Part shown: positions 1 through 7,647 of the stretch, piece by piece
Position numbering within the stretch: position 1 is the first letter of the stretch
How the letters are laid out: the number at the start of each line of letters is the position of its first letter
DNA from: Tannerellaceae bacterium
Lineage (GTDB): Bacteria > Bacteroidota > Bacteroidia > Bacteroidales > Tannerellaceae
Length of the DNA: 13,180 bases
Assembly: GCA_031267205.1 (NCBI GenBank)
Contig: JAIRZN010000045.1
Location: 1-13,180 of the forward strand
Direction: 5' to 3'
Notes under the pieces: generated by a model
What the model was told of the DNA's origin: nothing
Database searches by the model: none
The model's input: the letters and a program-made list of their open reading frames with translations, nothing else
Made by a program: the position numbers and the translations under genes

Positions 1-244
1 TTTCGCAGTAGTAAAAAGCAAAACACCTTACAGGGAAAATCACCTGAATCCGTTTGCAGATTGCGCTTGAAAAAAATAATGATTATTAACAAAACAGATT
101 CGGATTAATCATAGAATTCAGGGGGGGCACGCCCAAATTATTCTTATTATGATGGACAGACCCGTAATGTTCGCCCTTTTGATAATCCGGTGGTGCAAGT
201 CGGGTGCAAATGAGGGGAATAATCTCTACCCGATTGTCATTTTT
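1..244. other. Non-coding stretch downstream of pit
   Basis: No coding region is supported here. I see a perfect 13-bp A/T inverted repeat at 75-87 (AATAAT-G-ATTATT) and a run of seven G at 121-127. There is also a possible long-loop hairpin, TCGGGT at 200-205 pairing with ACCCGA at 228-233. On the plus strand this hairpin is followed by a T-rich stretch, but on the minus strand, the direction in which pit is transcribed, it is not. No convincing terminator for the pit transcript is visible. Confidence 0.5.
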
Positions 245-1243
245 CTACAAGAAGAGTTGGATGATATAATAAAAGAGCATTGCCATGACTGCGCTTACCG
301 GTATGGTAAGTATCCAGGCGGTCAATAAATCCTTTGTTACTCCCCATCTTACTGCCGAGAGGCGCCGTATGGCTCCGACGCCCATTATTGAGCCTGTAAT
401 TGTATGCGTGGTGCTGACGGGTATATGGAGTATTTCGGTGATGTAAAGTGTGATGGCGCCTGCTGTGTCGGCCACTACTCCTTCGAGTGGCGTTATTTTG
501 GTTATCCTGCTTCCCATTGTTTTGACTATCCTCCATCCTCCGGACATTGTCCCCAGGGCTATCACGCTGAAGCAGGAGAAGGGCACCCATGTCGGTATTG
601 AGGTTATGTCGGGGATATGGCCGGAAGCAAATAGCGCGGCGGCGATTATGCCCATTACTTTCTGCGAATCGTTAAGCCCGTGGCCTGTGCAGAAGAGGGC
701 GGAGGAGATTAGCTGGAAACGCCTGAACCATATTTCGGCCTTGTATGGCTTTGCTTTACGCGAGACATATAGGGTCACAGCTCCCAATATCACGGCTATC
801 AGCATGCCTATCAACGGTGCAAGAAATATAAAGGATGCAATTTTGAGGATAACCATTCCCTGTATGCTTCCGAATCCGGCGCATGTTATGGCAGCGCCGG
901 CAAAGCCTCCTATCAGCGTGTGGGAGGAGGAGGAGGGGATGCCCAGCCACCATGTAATCAGGTTCCATACGATGGCGGCGATAAGTCCGGCAAGTATAAC
1001 GTTCAGGGTGATAAATTGGGGCAGCACTGTCTTGGCTACGGTGTTGGCGATTCCAAATTCGCCGATGATGTATTTAGCGATAAAGAACGCCACGAAATTG
1101 AAGCACGCCGCCCATATAACGGCTTGGAACGGCGTTAATACTTTAGTAGATACGATTGTTGCTATGGAATTGGCTGCGTCATGGAAGCCATTGATGAAAT
1201 CAAAAATCAGAGCTAAAGCGATTACTACTATTAATAGTGTCAT
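245..1243 (-). CDS. pit: PiT-family inorganic phosphate transporter
   Basis: This is a 332-residue integral inner-membrane protein expected to take up inorganic phosphate by cation symport. It carries the two inverted PHO4/PiT signature halves: NGFHDAANSIAT at residues 18-29 and GHGLNDSQKVMG at 187-198. These are accompanied by the serine/histidine-rich loops SSSSHTLIGG (104-113) and STTHTITGSIMGVG (277-290). Hydrophobic segments run through almost the whole length. The ATG at 1243 starts 11 nt after the stop of the DUF47 gene and is preceded by an AAAGGA-like ribosome site, so the two genes are almost certainly co-transcribed. The length is close to that of short bacterial PiT proteins without a large cytoplasmic loop. 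Family assignment is secure; the coupling ion cannot be read from sequence. Confidence 0.95.
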   Translation of the reverse strand: MTLLIVVIALALIFDFINGFHDAANSIATIVSTKVLTPFQAVIWAACFNFVAFFIAKYIIGEFGIANTVAKTVLPQFITLNVILAGLIAAIVWNLITWWLGIPSSSSHTLIGGFAGAAITCAGFGSIQGMVILKIASFIFLAPLIGMLIAVILGAVTLYVSRKAKPYKAEIWFRRFQLISSALFCTGHGLNDSQKVMGIIAAALFASGHIPDITSIPTWVPFSCFSVIALGTMSGGWRIVKTMGSRITKITPLEGVVADTAGAITLYITEILHIPVSTTHTITGSIMGVGAIRRLSAVRWGVTKDLLTAWILTIPVSAVMAMLFYYIIQLFL

Positions 1244-1254
1244 TTCCTTTTGCT

Positions 1255-1902
1255 TTACGAATACTTGATGATAACCGTTTTGAGAGTCTTCCCTACTGCC
1301 TGGGCTGCGTCGGCGGCTCTTTCCAGTTCGTGGAGGATGTCTCTGAGCTTGATGATTTCCACTGCGTCTTTTTCATTTTCGAACAGGTTGATGAGGAAAT
1401 GTTCATACACATCGTCGGCCTTTTTCTCAACTACTTCCAACTGCATACAGTATTCTTTTATCTTGTCGGGCCTTTTCTTGAAGGTTTCGAGTTCTTCGAT
1501 GGCGAGGAGCAGGAAGCCTGCGGATTCGCGTACGAGTTTGGCCAGGGTTGTTGCGCTTTCGGGTATTTGTTTGGGGTTGTAGAGCATTATACGTTTGGAG
1601 CAACTGTTTATCAGGTCCATTATATCGTCCATCGTGGATGAGAGTTCGTTTATATCTTCCCTGTCGAACGGGGTGATAAAGGTATTGTTCAGCTCGTCGA
1701 AGATTTTAGCCTGGATAGCGTCGGCTTTATGCTCCAGGTCTTTGATCCTTTTATAGTAATCCACGGCGTCGCCATGATTGGACACTTGTACACATTCGAT
1801 AATCAAATCAGCGGCGGTAACAATTGTTTCACCCATCTCGTGGAGAAATAAAAAGAATTTATTCTCCTTCGGCTTTAACTTGTCAAACAAATGATTCTTC
1901 AT
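1255..1902 (-). CDS. DUF47 / PhoU-like Pit accessory protein
   Basis: This is a 215-residue, largely helical, charged protein of the DUF47 (TIGR00153) family, distantly related to PhoU. Such proteins are usually encoded next to pit genes and are thought to modulate phosphate uptake. No signal peptide or membrane segment is seen, so it should be cytoplasmic. The reading frame could begin at a TTG at 1908, but I chose the ATG at 1902 (MKNHLFDKLKPKENK) as the ordinary start. The start codon lies inside a 15-bp tandem duplication (1897-1926). The upstream copy also supplies an ATG, but it reads ATG AAG TAA and stops at once. The gene is first in a two-gene unit with pit, 11 nt downstream. A possible promoter lies at 1964-1996. 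Confidence 0.9.
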   Translation of the reverse strand: MKNHLFDKLKPKENKFFLFLHEMGETIVTAADLIIECVQVSNHGDAVDYYKRIKDLEHKADAIQAKIFDELNNTFITPFDREDINELSSTMDDIMDLINSCSKRIMLYNPKQIPESATTLAKLVRESAGFLLLAIEELETFKKRPDKIKEYCMQLEVVEKKADDVYEHFLINLFENEKDAVEIIKLRDILHELERAADAAQAVGKTLKTVIIKYS

Positions 1903-1926
1903 AAACAATTACTTCATAAACAATTA
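1897..1926. repeat. 15-bp perfect tandem duplication over a start codon
   Basis: The plus-strand 15-mer CTTCATAAACAATTA occurs twice in direct succession, at 1897-1911 and 1912-1926. Read on the minus strand, each copy contains an ATG AAG. The downstream one is the DUF47 start, and the upstream one runs into TAA after two codons. Confidence 0.9.
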
Positions 1927-1963
1927 ATTTATAAATATTTGGAACAATTGGAATATTCGTCTG

Positions 1964-1996
1964 CAAAAATATAAAAAAATATCAGAAAATAACTAA
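1964..1996 (-). promoter_or_regulatory. Possible Bacteroidetes promoter for DUF47-pit
   Basis: Reading the minus strand, TATTTTTG (1971-1964) matches the TAnnTTTG -7 box. A weak -33 element, TTAG, lies 21 nt upstream (1996-1993). It would give a leader of roughly 55 nt before the ATG at 1902. The A/T-richness of the region makes a chance match possible. Confidence 0.4.
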
Positions 1997-2015
1997 CGCA
2001 ATGCTTCTTTCAACT

Positions 2016-2041
2016 AAAAAAATATAGCTCGCACAGAGCTA
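2016..2041 (-). terminator. Intrinsic terminator of the rpoN...MBL operon
   Basis: On the minus strand, TAGCTC (2041-2036) pairs with GAGCTA (2030-2025) around a 5-nt loop, followed directly by TATTTTTTT. It starts about 25 nt after the MBL-hydrolase stop codon. This separates the long operon from the DUF47-pit unit. Confidence 0.75.
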
Positions 2042-2065
2042 AAAGGGGAATAACGAGGGGGATTA

Positions 2066-2893
2066 TCAGAATGTTATTGCACGGCCGGTTTTATAGAAGC
2101 CGTTTACCTTACGTATCGTGGAGCAGCGGAGGTAGGCGTCGTGGCAATAGATCAAGGCCTGTTCATTGGCGGCGGCTTCTTCAAGCATACGGAGTTTTTC
2201 GTCGTAAGAGGTGAGGGGGAAGGTGTCGTAAGCGGATATCCATTCCGGTGATACGCTTGCCGCCAGCGGTATGACATCGCCTGCGAATACTACCGTCTGT
2301 TCGGGCGTATTGATGTAGGACGCGATTTGTCCCTGTGTATGGCCGTCGTAGAGGCGTAAGTTTATGCCGGGGCAAAGCTCGGCGTCTTGGTCGATGAGCT
2401 TGACCTTGTCGGCTTTGTCCAATGCGCTTATGTTTTCGATGAAGTAGGAATCTTTTTCAACAGGGCTTGGGTTATGGCAGTTGTCCCACTGTTTGCGGCT
2501 TATCCAATGTGTTGCGTTGGGGAAGGCGGGCGCGAGTAGTCCGCTTCCTTCGTCTCTTAGCGTCGCATATCCGCAGTGGTCGAAATGGAGATGGGTGAGT
2601 ACGACGTCGGAAACTTGTTCCGGGTGTACGCCGAGCTTTGATAGCTCGCCGGCAAGGTCTGTGAGGTCGAAAAAGCCGTAGTAGCTCAGCCGCTTCAGTT
2701 GTTTGTAGCCTGCTCCTGTGTCTATGAGGACGGTACGGCCGTCGCCCGTTACTAATGCGCTACGCATTGCCATGACACATCTGTTGTCGTCATTGCACGG
2801 GTATCGGCGTTGCCAGGCAGTCTTGGGTATCGCTCCGAACATAGCTCCGCCGTCTGCAAAAAAGCGGCCGGTATCAATCAGTTGTATCTTCAT
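2066..2893 (-). CDS. MBL-fold metallohydrolase (lactonase-like)
   Basis: This 275-residue protein belongs to the metallo-beta-lactamase fold superfamily. The HxHxDH metal motif is HLHFDH at 101-106. Further metal ligands are H185 (DGHTQGQ), D206 (FAGDVIP) and H251 (YCHDAYL), which together give a complete binuclear site. Architecture and motif spacing resemble the N-acyl-homoserine-lactonase-like group, but that group is functionally mixed, so the substrate is unknown. No signal peptide is seen, so it is probably cytoplasmic. It is the last gene of the operon, 12 nt after ispG and followed by a terminator at 2016-2041. The junction with ispG contains a 16-bp tandem duplication that includes this gene's ATG. 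Before the duplication, the ispG stop and this start probably overlapped as ATGA. Confidence 0.88.
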   Translation of the reverse strand: MKIQLIDTGRFFADGGAMFGAIPKTAWQRRYPCNDDNRCVMAMRSALVTGDGRTVLIDTGAGYKQLKRLSYYGFFDLTDLAGELSKLGVHPEQVSDVVLTHLHFDHCGYATLRDEGSGLLAPAFPNATHWISRKQWDNCHNPSPVEKDSYFIENISALDKADKVKLIDQDAELCPGINLRLYDGHTQGQIASYINTPEQTVVFAGDVIPLAASVSPEWISAYDTFPLTSYDEKLRMLEEAAANEQALIYCHDAYLRCSTIRKVNGFYKTGRAITF

Positions 2894-2920
2894 GGGTTAC
2901 AATCTTCATGGGTTGCAATC
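2889..2920. repeat. 16-bp tandem duplication at the ispG/MBL junction
   Basis: A 16-bp unit is repeated at 2889-2904 and 2905-2920 with one difference (A2899 versus G2915). On the minus strand the unit reads GATTGYAACCCATGAA. The first copy encodes the last residues and stop of IspG, and the second carries the ATG used by the MBL hydrolase. Confidence 0.9.
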
Positions 2921-4525
2921 TTTCCAGTCCCCGCCGTCTTTGATGAGTTGAACGAGGCGTTCCACAGCTTCGTCTTCGGGAATGTTTTTGCGGACGCATT
3001 GTTTTGCCTTGTACAGGCTTATTTTACCCGGCCCTGCGCCGACGTATCCGTAGTGGGCGTCGGCCATTTCGCCGGGGCCGTTTACTATGCATCCCATTAT
3101 GCCTATCCTTAGGCCTGTGAGGTGTGAAGTGACGGCTTTTATGCGGGCTACGGTTGTCTGCAAATCATATAGGGTGCGTCCGCAGCCTGGGCACGAGATG
3201 TACTCGGCGCGCGTTATGCGCAGGCGGGCGGCTTGCAGGATGCCGAGCAGGAGATGTTCCATATCGACTTTCGCCGCACCTTTGTTGTGCATCATAAGGC
3301 CGTCGCCGAAGCCGTCGAGGAGGAGCGCGCCGAAGTCGGCGGATGCTTTTACGGTAAGGCTTTCTGGATCATCTTCCCCGTAGCTGCGGCTAAGGATGAC
3401 GGGAGCGTTGCAGCCGGCGTTCATCAGGCGATGGATAGCCGCGCGCATCTCGCCGACGGGGTTGAGGTGGTTGCTGCTCAGGATGGCAACCGACGAGGCG
3501 TCTTCCGACAACAGGCTGACCGTCTCGTCCGTAAGGCTGTCGAGCGTCACGTGTACGAACTTTACGCCGGGATAGTCTTCCCTGAAGTCAGGCATCAGCA
3601 CGACCGGAGGGCGACTGCCTCCTATCCTCCCCGCGCTGCGGCTTAGTCTGCGTTCCATCGCTGTATGATTCACGGCTTGCGGGGCGTCGATGCGGTTGTG
3701 GCCTTCCCTTTCGCGTATGTATTCCGTAAGGGCGCGGGCGACGGACAGCTCTTTTTCGGGGTCTTCGCTTAGCGATACGCGGATGGTGTCGCCGAGACCG
3801 TCGGCCAGGAGGGCGCCTATTCCTACGGCGCTCTTCACCCGCCCGTCTTCGCCGTCTCCTGCTTCCGTGACGCCTAAGTGCAGGGGGAAATTCATCCCTT
3901 CGCGGTCCATTTCCGAGGCGAGGAGGCGGACGGTCTTGACCATAACGACCGTGTTGGATGCCTTGATTGAGATAACGACGTCGGCAAAGTCCTCCTCCCT
4001 GCATATTTCGAGGAACTCCATGCATGAGGCGACCATGCCTTCGGGCGTGTCGCCGTATCGGTTCATTATCCTTTCCGAGAGCGAGCCGTGATTGACGCCG
4101 ATGCGTATGGCCGTCCTGTTCTCCCTGCATATGCGGAGCAGGGAGGCGAAACGCCGGCGTATAAGTTCCGGCGTCGGGGCGTAGTTGCCGGGGTTGATGC
4201 GAACCTTTTCCACTTCCCGTGCGGCTATATCGGCGACGGCGGCGTTGAAATGAATGTCGGCGACGAGGGGCGTGGCATAGCCTTTATCGCGCAGGGCCTT
4301 GCGTATGCGGCCCATATTCCTTGCTTCGCGCTCGCCCTGGGCGGTGAAGCGCACGTACTCTGCGCCGGCTTCGATCATTCGTATGGCTTGGGCGACGGCA
4401 ACTTCTGTGTCCATCGTCGATACGTTGGCCATCGACTGTATACGCACGGGGTTATCGCCTCCCATAGGAGCGTTGCCGATGTATACCGTCGATGAAAGCC
4501 GGCGGGAGTAGTTGAACGGGTTCAT
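2906..4525 (-). CDS. ispG: 4-hydroxy-3-methylbut-2-enyl diphosphate synthase, large form
   Basis: IspG (GcpE) catalyses the penultimate step of the MEP isoprenoid pathway, converting ME-cPP to HMBPP with a [4Fe-4S] cluster. The 539-residue protein has an N-terminal TIM barrel (RIQSMANVSTMDT near residue 28; VADIHFNA; EKVRINPGNY). A middle insertion follows at about 290-425, and then the C-terminal Fe-S domain. The cluster ligands are visible as C445 and C448 (CPGC), C479 (GIMGCIVNGPGE) and E486. Proteobacterial enzymes are about 370 residues; the extra middle domain is typical of the three-domain form found in Bacteroidetes, Chlamydiae and plants. The gene lies 9 nt after purE and 12 nt before the MBL gene, within the rpoN operon. 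The assignment is firm. Confidence 0.97.
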   Translation of the reverse strand: MNPFNYSRRLSSTVYIGNAPMGGDNPVRIQSMANVSTMDTEVAVAQAIRMIEAGAEYVRFTAQGEREARNMGRIRKALRDKGYATPLVADIHFNAAVADIAAREVEKVRINPGNYAPTPELIRRRFASLLRICRENRTAIRIGVNHGSLSERIMNRYGDTPEGMVASCMEFLEICREEDFADVVISIKASNTVVMVKTVRLLASEMDREGMNFPLHLGVTEAGDGEDGRVKSAVGIGALLADGLGDTIRVSLSEDPEKELSVARALTEYIREREGHNRIDAPQAVNHTAMERRLSRSAGRIGGSRPPVVLMPDFREDYPGVKFVHVTLDSLTDETVSLLSEDASSVAILSSNHLNPVGEMRAAIHRLMNAGCNAPVILSRSYGEDDPESLTVKASADFGALLLDGFGDGLMMHNKGAAKVDMEHLLLGILQAARLRITRAEYISCPGCGRTLYDLQTTVARIKAVTSHLTGLRIGIMGCIVNGPGEMADAHYGYVGAGPGKISLYKAKQCVRKNIPEDEAVERLVQLIKDGGDWKDCNP

Positions 4526-4534
4526 CTACCTTCT

Positions 4535-5041
4535 TCAGTTGGTCTTGTAAGTAAAGCGGATGTGGGACAGGTCTTCGTTGGCCTTGACGACTTTCTTCTT
4601 GAGGTCTTCCTTGTAGGCTGCAAGTTTGTCCCGAAGCTCTGTGTCTGATGTTGCGAGGATTTGGACGGCAAGTATGGCGGCGTTTAACGCTCCATTGATG
4701 CCTACCGTAGCTACCGGGATTCCGGGGGGCATCTGCACGATTGACAGGAGGGCGTCCATACCGTCGAGCGAGGAATTGACTGGGACGCCTATGACCGGCA
4801 GCGTAGTCATCGAAGCTATTACTCCGGCCAGGTGCGCCGACATCCCCGCGGCGGCGATAACCACCTTTACGCCCCTGCCCGCAGCTCCTTTGGCGAAGGC
4901 TTCTACCTCCGAGGGGGTGCGGTGGGCGGAGAGGGCCTGCATCTCGAAGGGGACTTCCATCCCGTCGAGGAATGCGGCGGCCTTCTCCATTACCGGCAGG
5001 TCGGAGACGCTACCCATGACGATACTAACTATCGGGAGCAT
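4535..5041 (-). CDS. purE: 5-(carboxyamino)imidazole ribonucleotide mutase
   Basis: PurE rearranges N5-CAIR to CAIR in purine biosynthesis. The open frame extends upstream to 5161, but that part is an arginine-rich shadow of gcvH. The homologous protein begins at the ATG at 5041 (MLPIVSIVMGSVSDLP), giving 168 residues, a normal class I length. The motifs GSVSD and SAHRTP, and the later glycine/alanine-rich AAGMSAHLAGV segment, belong to the nucleotide and CO2-handling site. The start overlaps the gcvH stop by one base (TGATG), indicating translational coupling. No purK is adjacent; it must be elsewhere if class I chemistry is used. Confidence 0.96.
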   Translation of the reverse strand: MLPIVSIVMGSVSDLPVMEKAAAFLDGMEVPFEMQALSAHRTPSEVEAFAKGAAGRGVKVVIAAAGMSAHLAGVIASMTTLPVIGVPVNSSLDGMDALLSIVQMPPGIPVATVGINGALNAAILAVQILATSDTELRDKLAAYKEDLKKKVVKANEDLSHIRFTYKTN

Positions 5042-5415
5042 CACAGGGATTCTTCGTACTCTTCGGCCGACATTAGCCCGTCCAACTCGGCGGGGTCGGT
5101 CATGGCTATCTTGATTATCCAGCCCCTCCCGTAGGCGTCTTCGTTGATAAGTTCGGGGCATTCTTCCAGCTCGGCGTTTACTTTCAGCACTTGGCCGGAG
5201 ACGGGCATGTAGATGTCGGATACCGTCTTTACGGCTTCGAGAGATCCGAAGACGTCTTCGCGGTTGAGGGTTTCGCCCTCGGTGGATATGTCTATAAAGA
5301 CTATTTCTCCTAATTCATTCTGTGCATAGTCGGTTATGCCGACGTACGCTTCGTCGCCTTCTACACGGATCCACTCGTGATCTTTCGTGTATTTAAGGTT
5401 GCCAGGGTAATTCAT
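5041..5415 (-). CDS. gcvH: Glycine cleavage system H protein
   Basis: This is the 124-residue lipoyl carrier of the glycine cleavage complex, shuttling the aminomethyl group between the P, T and L proteins in the cytoplasm. The lipoylation site is K63 in SLEAVKTVSD. The N-terminal KDHEWIRVEGDEAYVGITDYAQ and the mid-segment ELGEIVFI are diagnostic of GcvH. Length matches the family (about 125-130). It sits 19 nt after the PAP2-like gene and overlaps purE by one base. The other gcv genes are not in this window. Confidence 0.97.
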   Translation of the reverse strand: MNYPGNLKYTKDHEWIRVEGDEAYVGITDYAQNELGEIVFIDISTEGETLNREDVFGSLEAVKTVSDIYMPVSGQVLKVNAELEECPELINEDAYGRGWIIKIAMTDPAELDGLMSAEEYEESL

Positions 5416-5434
5416 GTCATTAAATGTTTATAGA

Positions 5435-6052
5435 TTAATAAATGTATACGAAGTCCGTGCAGGAAACGGCCATGGTGCAGGCGAATCCCAGCAGGAATCC
5501 TGCATACACCTGCATGGGCGTGTGTTTGTCAAGTATCATCCTTGCAGTGGCAAGCAGTCCGGCGACCACAAACGCGACGGCGAGCAGCATACAGGGGTTC
5601 AGCTCCTGCGTCCGTGCTATACCTGTTATGGCGCCCAGCAGACTGCCGGCTCCCATAGTGTGTATGCTTATCTTCCACACAAAATTGATGCACAAAGCTG
5701 CGAGGAGGGATATACATGCGCCCGTCAGCATGGCAAGTATCCAGAAGGGTAGCTGCATCTTGAACAGGTAGAAGAGGCACACCGCATTGGATGTTATGAA
5801 TACGAGGTACGGCAAGGCGCGCTCGCGGCGGTTGGTCAGCTCCAGGTCGGCGGCAATGCCGTTTTTTATCATCAGTATAATAATCAGTCCGGGAACTATT
5901 ATCGTACACAGGCATATCCCCACCATCAGGTACAGTTTCATCTCCAACGGATAAATATCGAGGTAAGTGAAGCTCAGGGCCAGCAACATCCCGTACATCA
6001 CCATCAGCAGTGGGTGAAACACGGTGGAAATTATGTTAGCAAACAGTCTCAT
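5435..6052 (-). CDS. PAP2-superfamily-like integral membrane protein
   Basis: This is a 205-residue protein with about six hydrophobic segments. Its C-terminal half resembles type 2 phosphatidic-acid phosphatases. A motif 1-like stretch, NRRERALPY (74-82), a motif 2-like ISIHTMGAG with H131, and a motif 3-like ARMILDKHTPMQVYAGF with R171 and H177 are in the right order. The aspartate normally four residues after the motif 3 histidine is Q181, and motif 2 lacks the classical PSGH. Activity as a lipid phosphatase is therefore uncertain. It may be a diverged phosphatase or a catalytically altered relative. It lies 24 nt after rpoN and 19 nt before gcvH, in the operon. Confidence 0.75.
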   Translation of the reverse strand: MRLFANIISTVFHPLLMVMYGMLLALSFTYLDIYPLEMKLYLMVGICLCTIIVPGLIIILMIKNGIAADLELTNRRERALPYLVFITSNAVCLFYLFKMQLPFWILAMLTGACISLLAALCINFVWKISIHTMGAGSLLGAITGIARTQELNPCMLLAVAFVVAGLLATARMILDKHTPMQVYAGFLLGFACTMAVSCTDFVYIY

Positions 6053-6076
6053 GCGCGATTATATTTTGATGCAAAG

Positions 6077-7537
6077 TTATATTTCTTTTCTCAGCCGGGC
6101 AACGGGTATCTCCATCTGTTCGCGGTATTTCGCTACCGTGCGGCGGGCTATTATGTACCCTTTTTCCTTCAGTATGGTCGCCAGCTCACCGTCGGCAATC
6201 GGTTTGCGCTTGTCCTCCGCCTCTATGCGCTCGCGCATTATCTTTTTTACCTCGTGCGAGGATACGTCTTCGCCGCTGTCGGTGTGCATGGATTCGGAGA
6301 AGAAGTATTTGAGGGGATATATGCCGAAGTTTGTCTGTACGTACTTGCTGTTGCTTACGCGCGAGACGGTGGAGACGTCATAGCCTGCGCGTTCGGATAC
6401 ATCCTTGAGTATCATGGGGCGCAACGTCGCCTCGTCGCCGGTCACGAAGAAGTCTTCCTGCAACGTCACGATGGCCTCCATAGTGCGCCGGAGGGTTTCG
6501 CGTCGACGGCGGACGGCTTCGATAAACCATTGTGCGGAGTCTAATTTCTGCTTGACGAACATCACAGCCTCGCGCATATCCGCCGTTTGGTTGGCTTTGT
6601 TACATTCAAAGCTGCGGAACATGTCCGCATAGTCGCGGCTTACGTGCATCTCCGGAATATCGTCGCCGTTCATGCTCAGGAATATTTCGCCGCCATGTAC
6701 TTCCACCACGAAGTCGGGCGTAATCTGGCTCATGGCCGACGCCATCGTCCCCTCCCACATACTGCCGGGCTTGGGGTTGAGCGCGGTTATCTCGCGCATG
6801 GCCTGCCTCATCCCGCTTGCGCTGATGCCGAGGTAGTGTTGTATCTTGTCGTAATGCTTGCGCGTAAATTCGGTGAAGTAATCGGTCAGCATACTCACGG
6901 CCAGGATCACCGGCTGCGTCTTCTCTTTCCTGTTTAACTGAAGCAGGAGGCACTCCCTGAGGTTGCGGGCGCAGATGCCCGGGGGGTCGAAGTCCTGCAC
7001 GACGCCGACGATAGCCTCTATCTCGCCGTCGTCGACGGTCTGGCCTGCCTGGAATATAAGGTCGTCGGCTATGGATGCCGGCTCGCGCCTCAGGTAGCCG
7101 TCGTCGTCAATGTTCCCGATTATGTACTCCGCAATCTTCATCTCCCTGTCGGGCAAATGCCTCAAACCGAGCTGCTGCAGCAGGTACTCATTGAGCGACT
7201 GGCTCGCCTGGAAGGGTATCTCCTCCTTCCTTTCGGCGCGTTCGCGCAATTCGCGTATCTTGTATTCAGGTATATCGTCTTCCGTCAGGTAATCGCCGAG
7301 CGAGAGGTCTACATCCCCGTCGCCCCGCGAAACGTCGGCCTCGTCGCCCTCGCCCCCGCCCTCGTCAGCCGTCGATTCCTCATAATCCGTACCTTCCTCA
7401 AGGGCGGGATTCTCCTCGAGCTCATGCTTCACGCGCTCCTCAAACTCTATCGCAGGCAATTCCAGGAGCTTTATCAACTGTATTTGCTGTGGGGAGAGCT
7501 TCAGTTGTAGCTTTTGTTGCAACTGTTGTTTCAACAT
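6077..7537 (-). CDS. rpoN: RNA polymerase sigma-54 factor
   Basis: This 486-residue sigma-54 directs RNA polymerase to -24/-12 promoters that need AAA+ activators. Region I is the glutamine/leucine-rich start, including LSPQQIQLIKLLELPAIEFEERV, at residues 1-45. An acidic region II follows at about 47-90 with many D/E/G residues, then the core-binding domain. The C-terminal RpoN box, ARRTVAKYRE, at 464-473 contacts the -24 element. Length and domain order are normal. It is the first gene of the operon and is preceded by a Bacteroidetes promoter within the 111-bp repeat module (7587-7697). In this operon, housekeeping enzymes lie downstream of a regulatory gene with an apparently ordinary sigma promoter. 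Confidence 0.97.
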   Translation of the reverse strand: MLKQQLQQKLQLKLSPQQIQLIKLLELPAIEFEERVKHELEENPALEEGTDYEESTADEGGGEGDEADVSRGDGDVDLSLGDYLTEDDIPEYKIRELRERAERKEEIPFQASQSLNEYLLQQLGLRHLPDREMKIAEYIIGNIDDDGYLRREPASIADDLIFQAGQTVDDGEIEAIVGVVQDFDPPGICARNLRECLLLQLNRKEKTQPVILAVSMLTDYFTEFTRKHYDKIQHYLGISASGMRQAMREITALNPKPGSMWEGTMASAMSQITPDFVVEVHGGEIFLSMNGDDIPEMHVSRDYADMFRSFECNKANQTADMREAVMFVKQKLDSAQWFIEAVRRRRETLRRTMEAIVTLQEDFFVTGDEATLRPMILKDVSERAGYDVSTVSRVSNSKYVQTNFGIYPLKYFFSESMHTDSGEDVSSHEVKKIMRERIEAEDKRKPIADGELATILKEKGYIIARRTVAKYREQMEIPVARLRKEI

Positions 7538-7586
7538 GCTATATAATATGTATAAGTATTATCATTCATCCTGTTAAAAATCACGG

Positions 7587-7617
7587 CAAATGTACATGAT
7601 AAAGCTGAAATATCACA
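7587..7617 (-). promoter_or_regulatory. rpoN operon promoter (Bacteroidetes type)
   Basis: On the minus strand TACATTTG (7594-7587) fits the TAnnTTTG -7 box. TGTG (7617-7614), three of four matches to TTTG, lies 19 nt upstream. It is the only good candidate before rpoN and implies a leader of about 45 nt. The surrounding 34 bp match the phosphoesterase promoter at 29 positions. Confidence 0.65.
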
Positions 7618-7626
7618 CAGGCGCAC

Positions 7627-7647
7627 AAAAATGAGGAGGCTCCCTCC
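7627..7647 (-). terminator. Intrinsic terminator inside module copy 1
   Basis: On the minus strand GGAGG-GAG-CCTCC (7647-7635) is followed by TCATTTTTG. It would end transcripts arriving from the BspA-like gene, after a 3' UTR of nearly 500 nt that includes the array, just before the rpoN promoter. Confidence 0.55.

Noticed and set aside
200..233. Terminator of pit
   Set aside because: The TCGGGT/ACCCGA stem has a 22-nt loop and no T-run in the pit direction; the T-rich stretch is on the other strand.
450..1268. 272-residue plus-strand open frame opposite pit
   Set aside because: It is antisense to a clearly conserved transporter and shows no recognisable domain.
3588..4130. Arginine-rich 180-residue frame inside ispG
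   Set aside because: It is a shadow frame in a G/C-rich conserved gene; its low-complexity composition is typical of out-of-frame translation.
5042..5161. N-terminal 40-residue extension of PurE
   Set aside because: The extension is arginine-rich and overlaps gcvH in another frame. PurE homology starts at the ATG at 5041, which is coupled to the gcvH stop.
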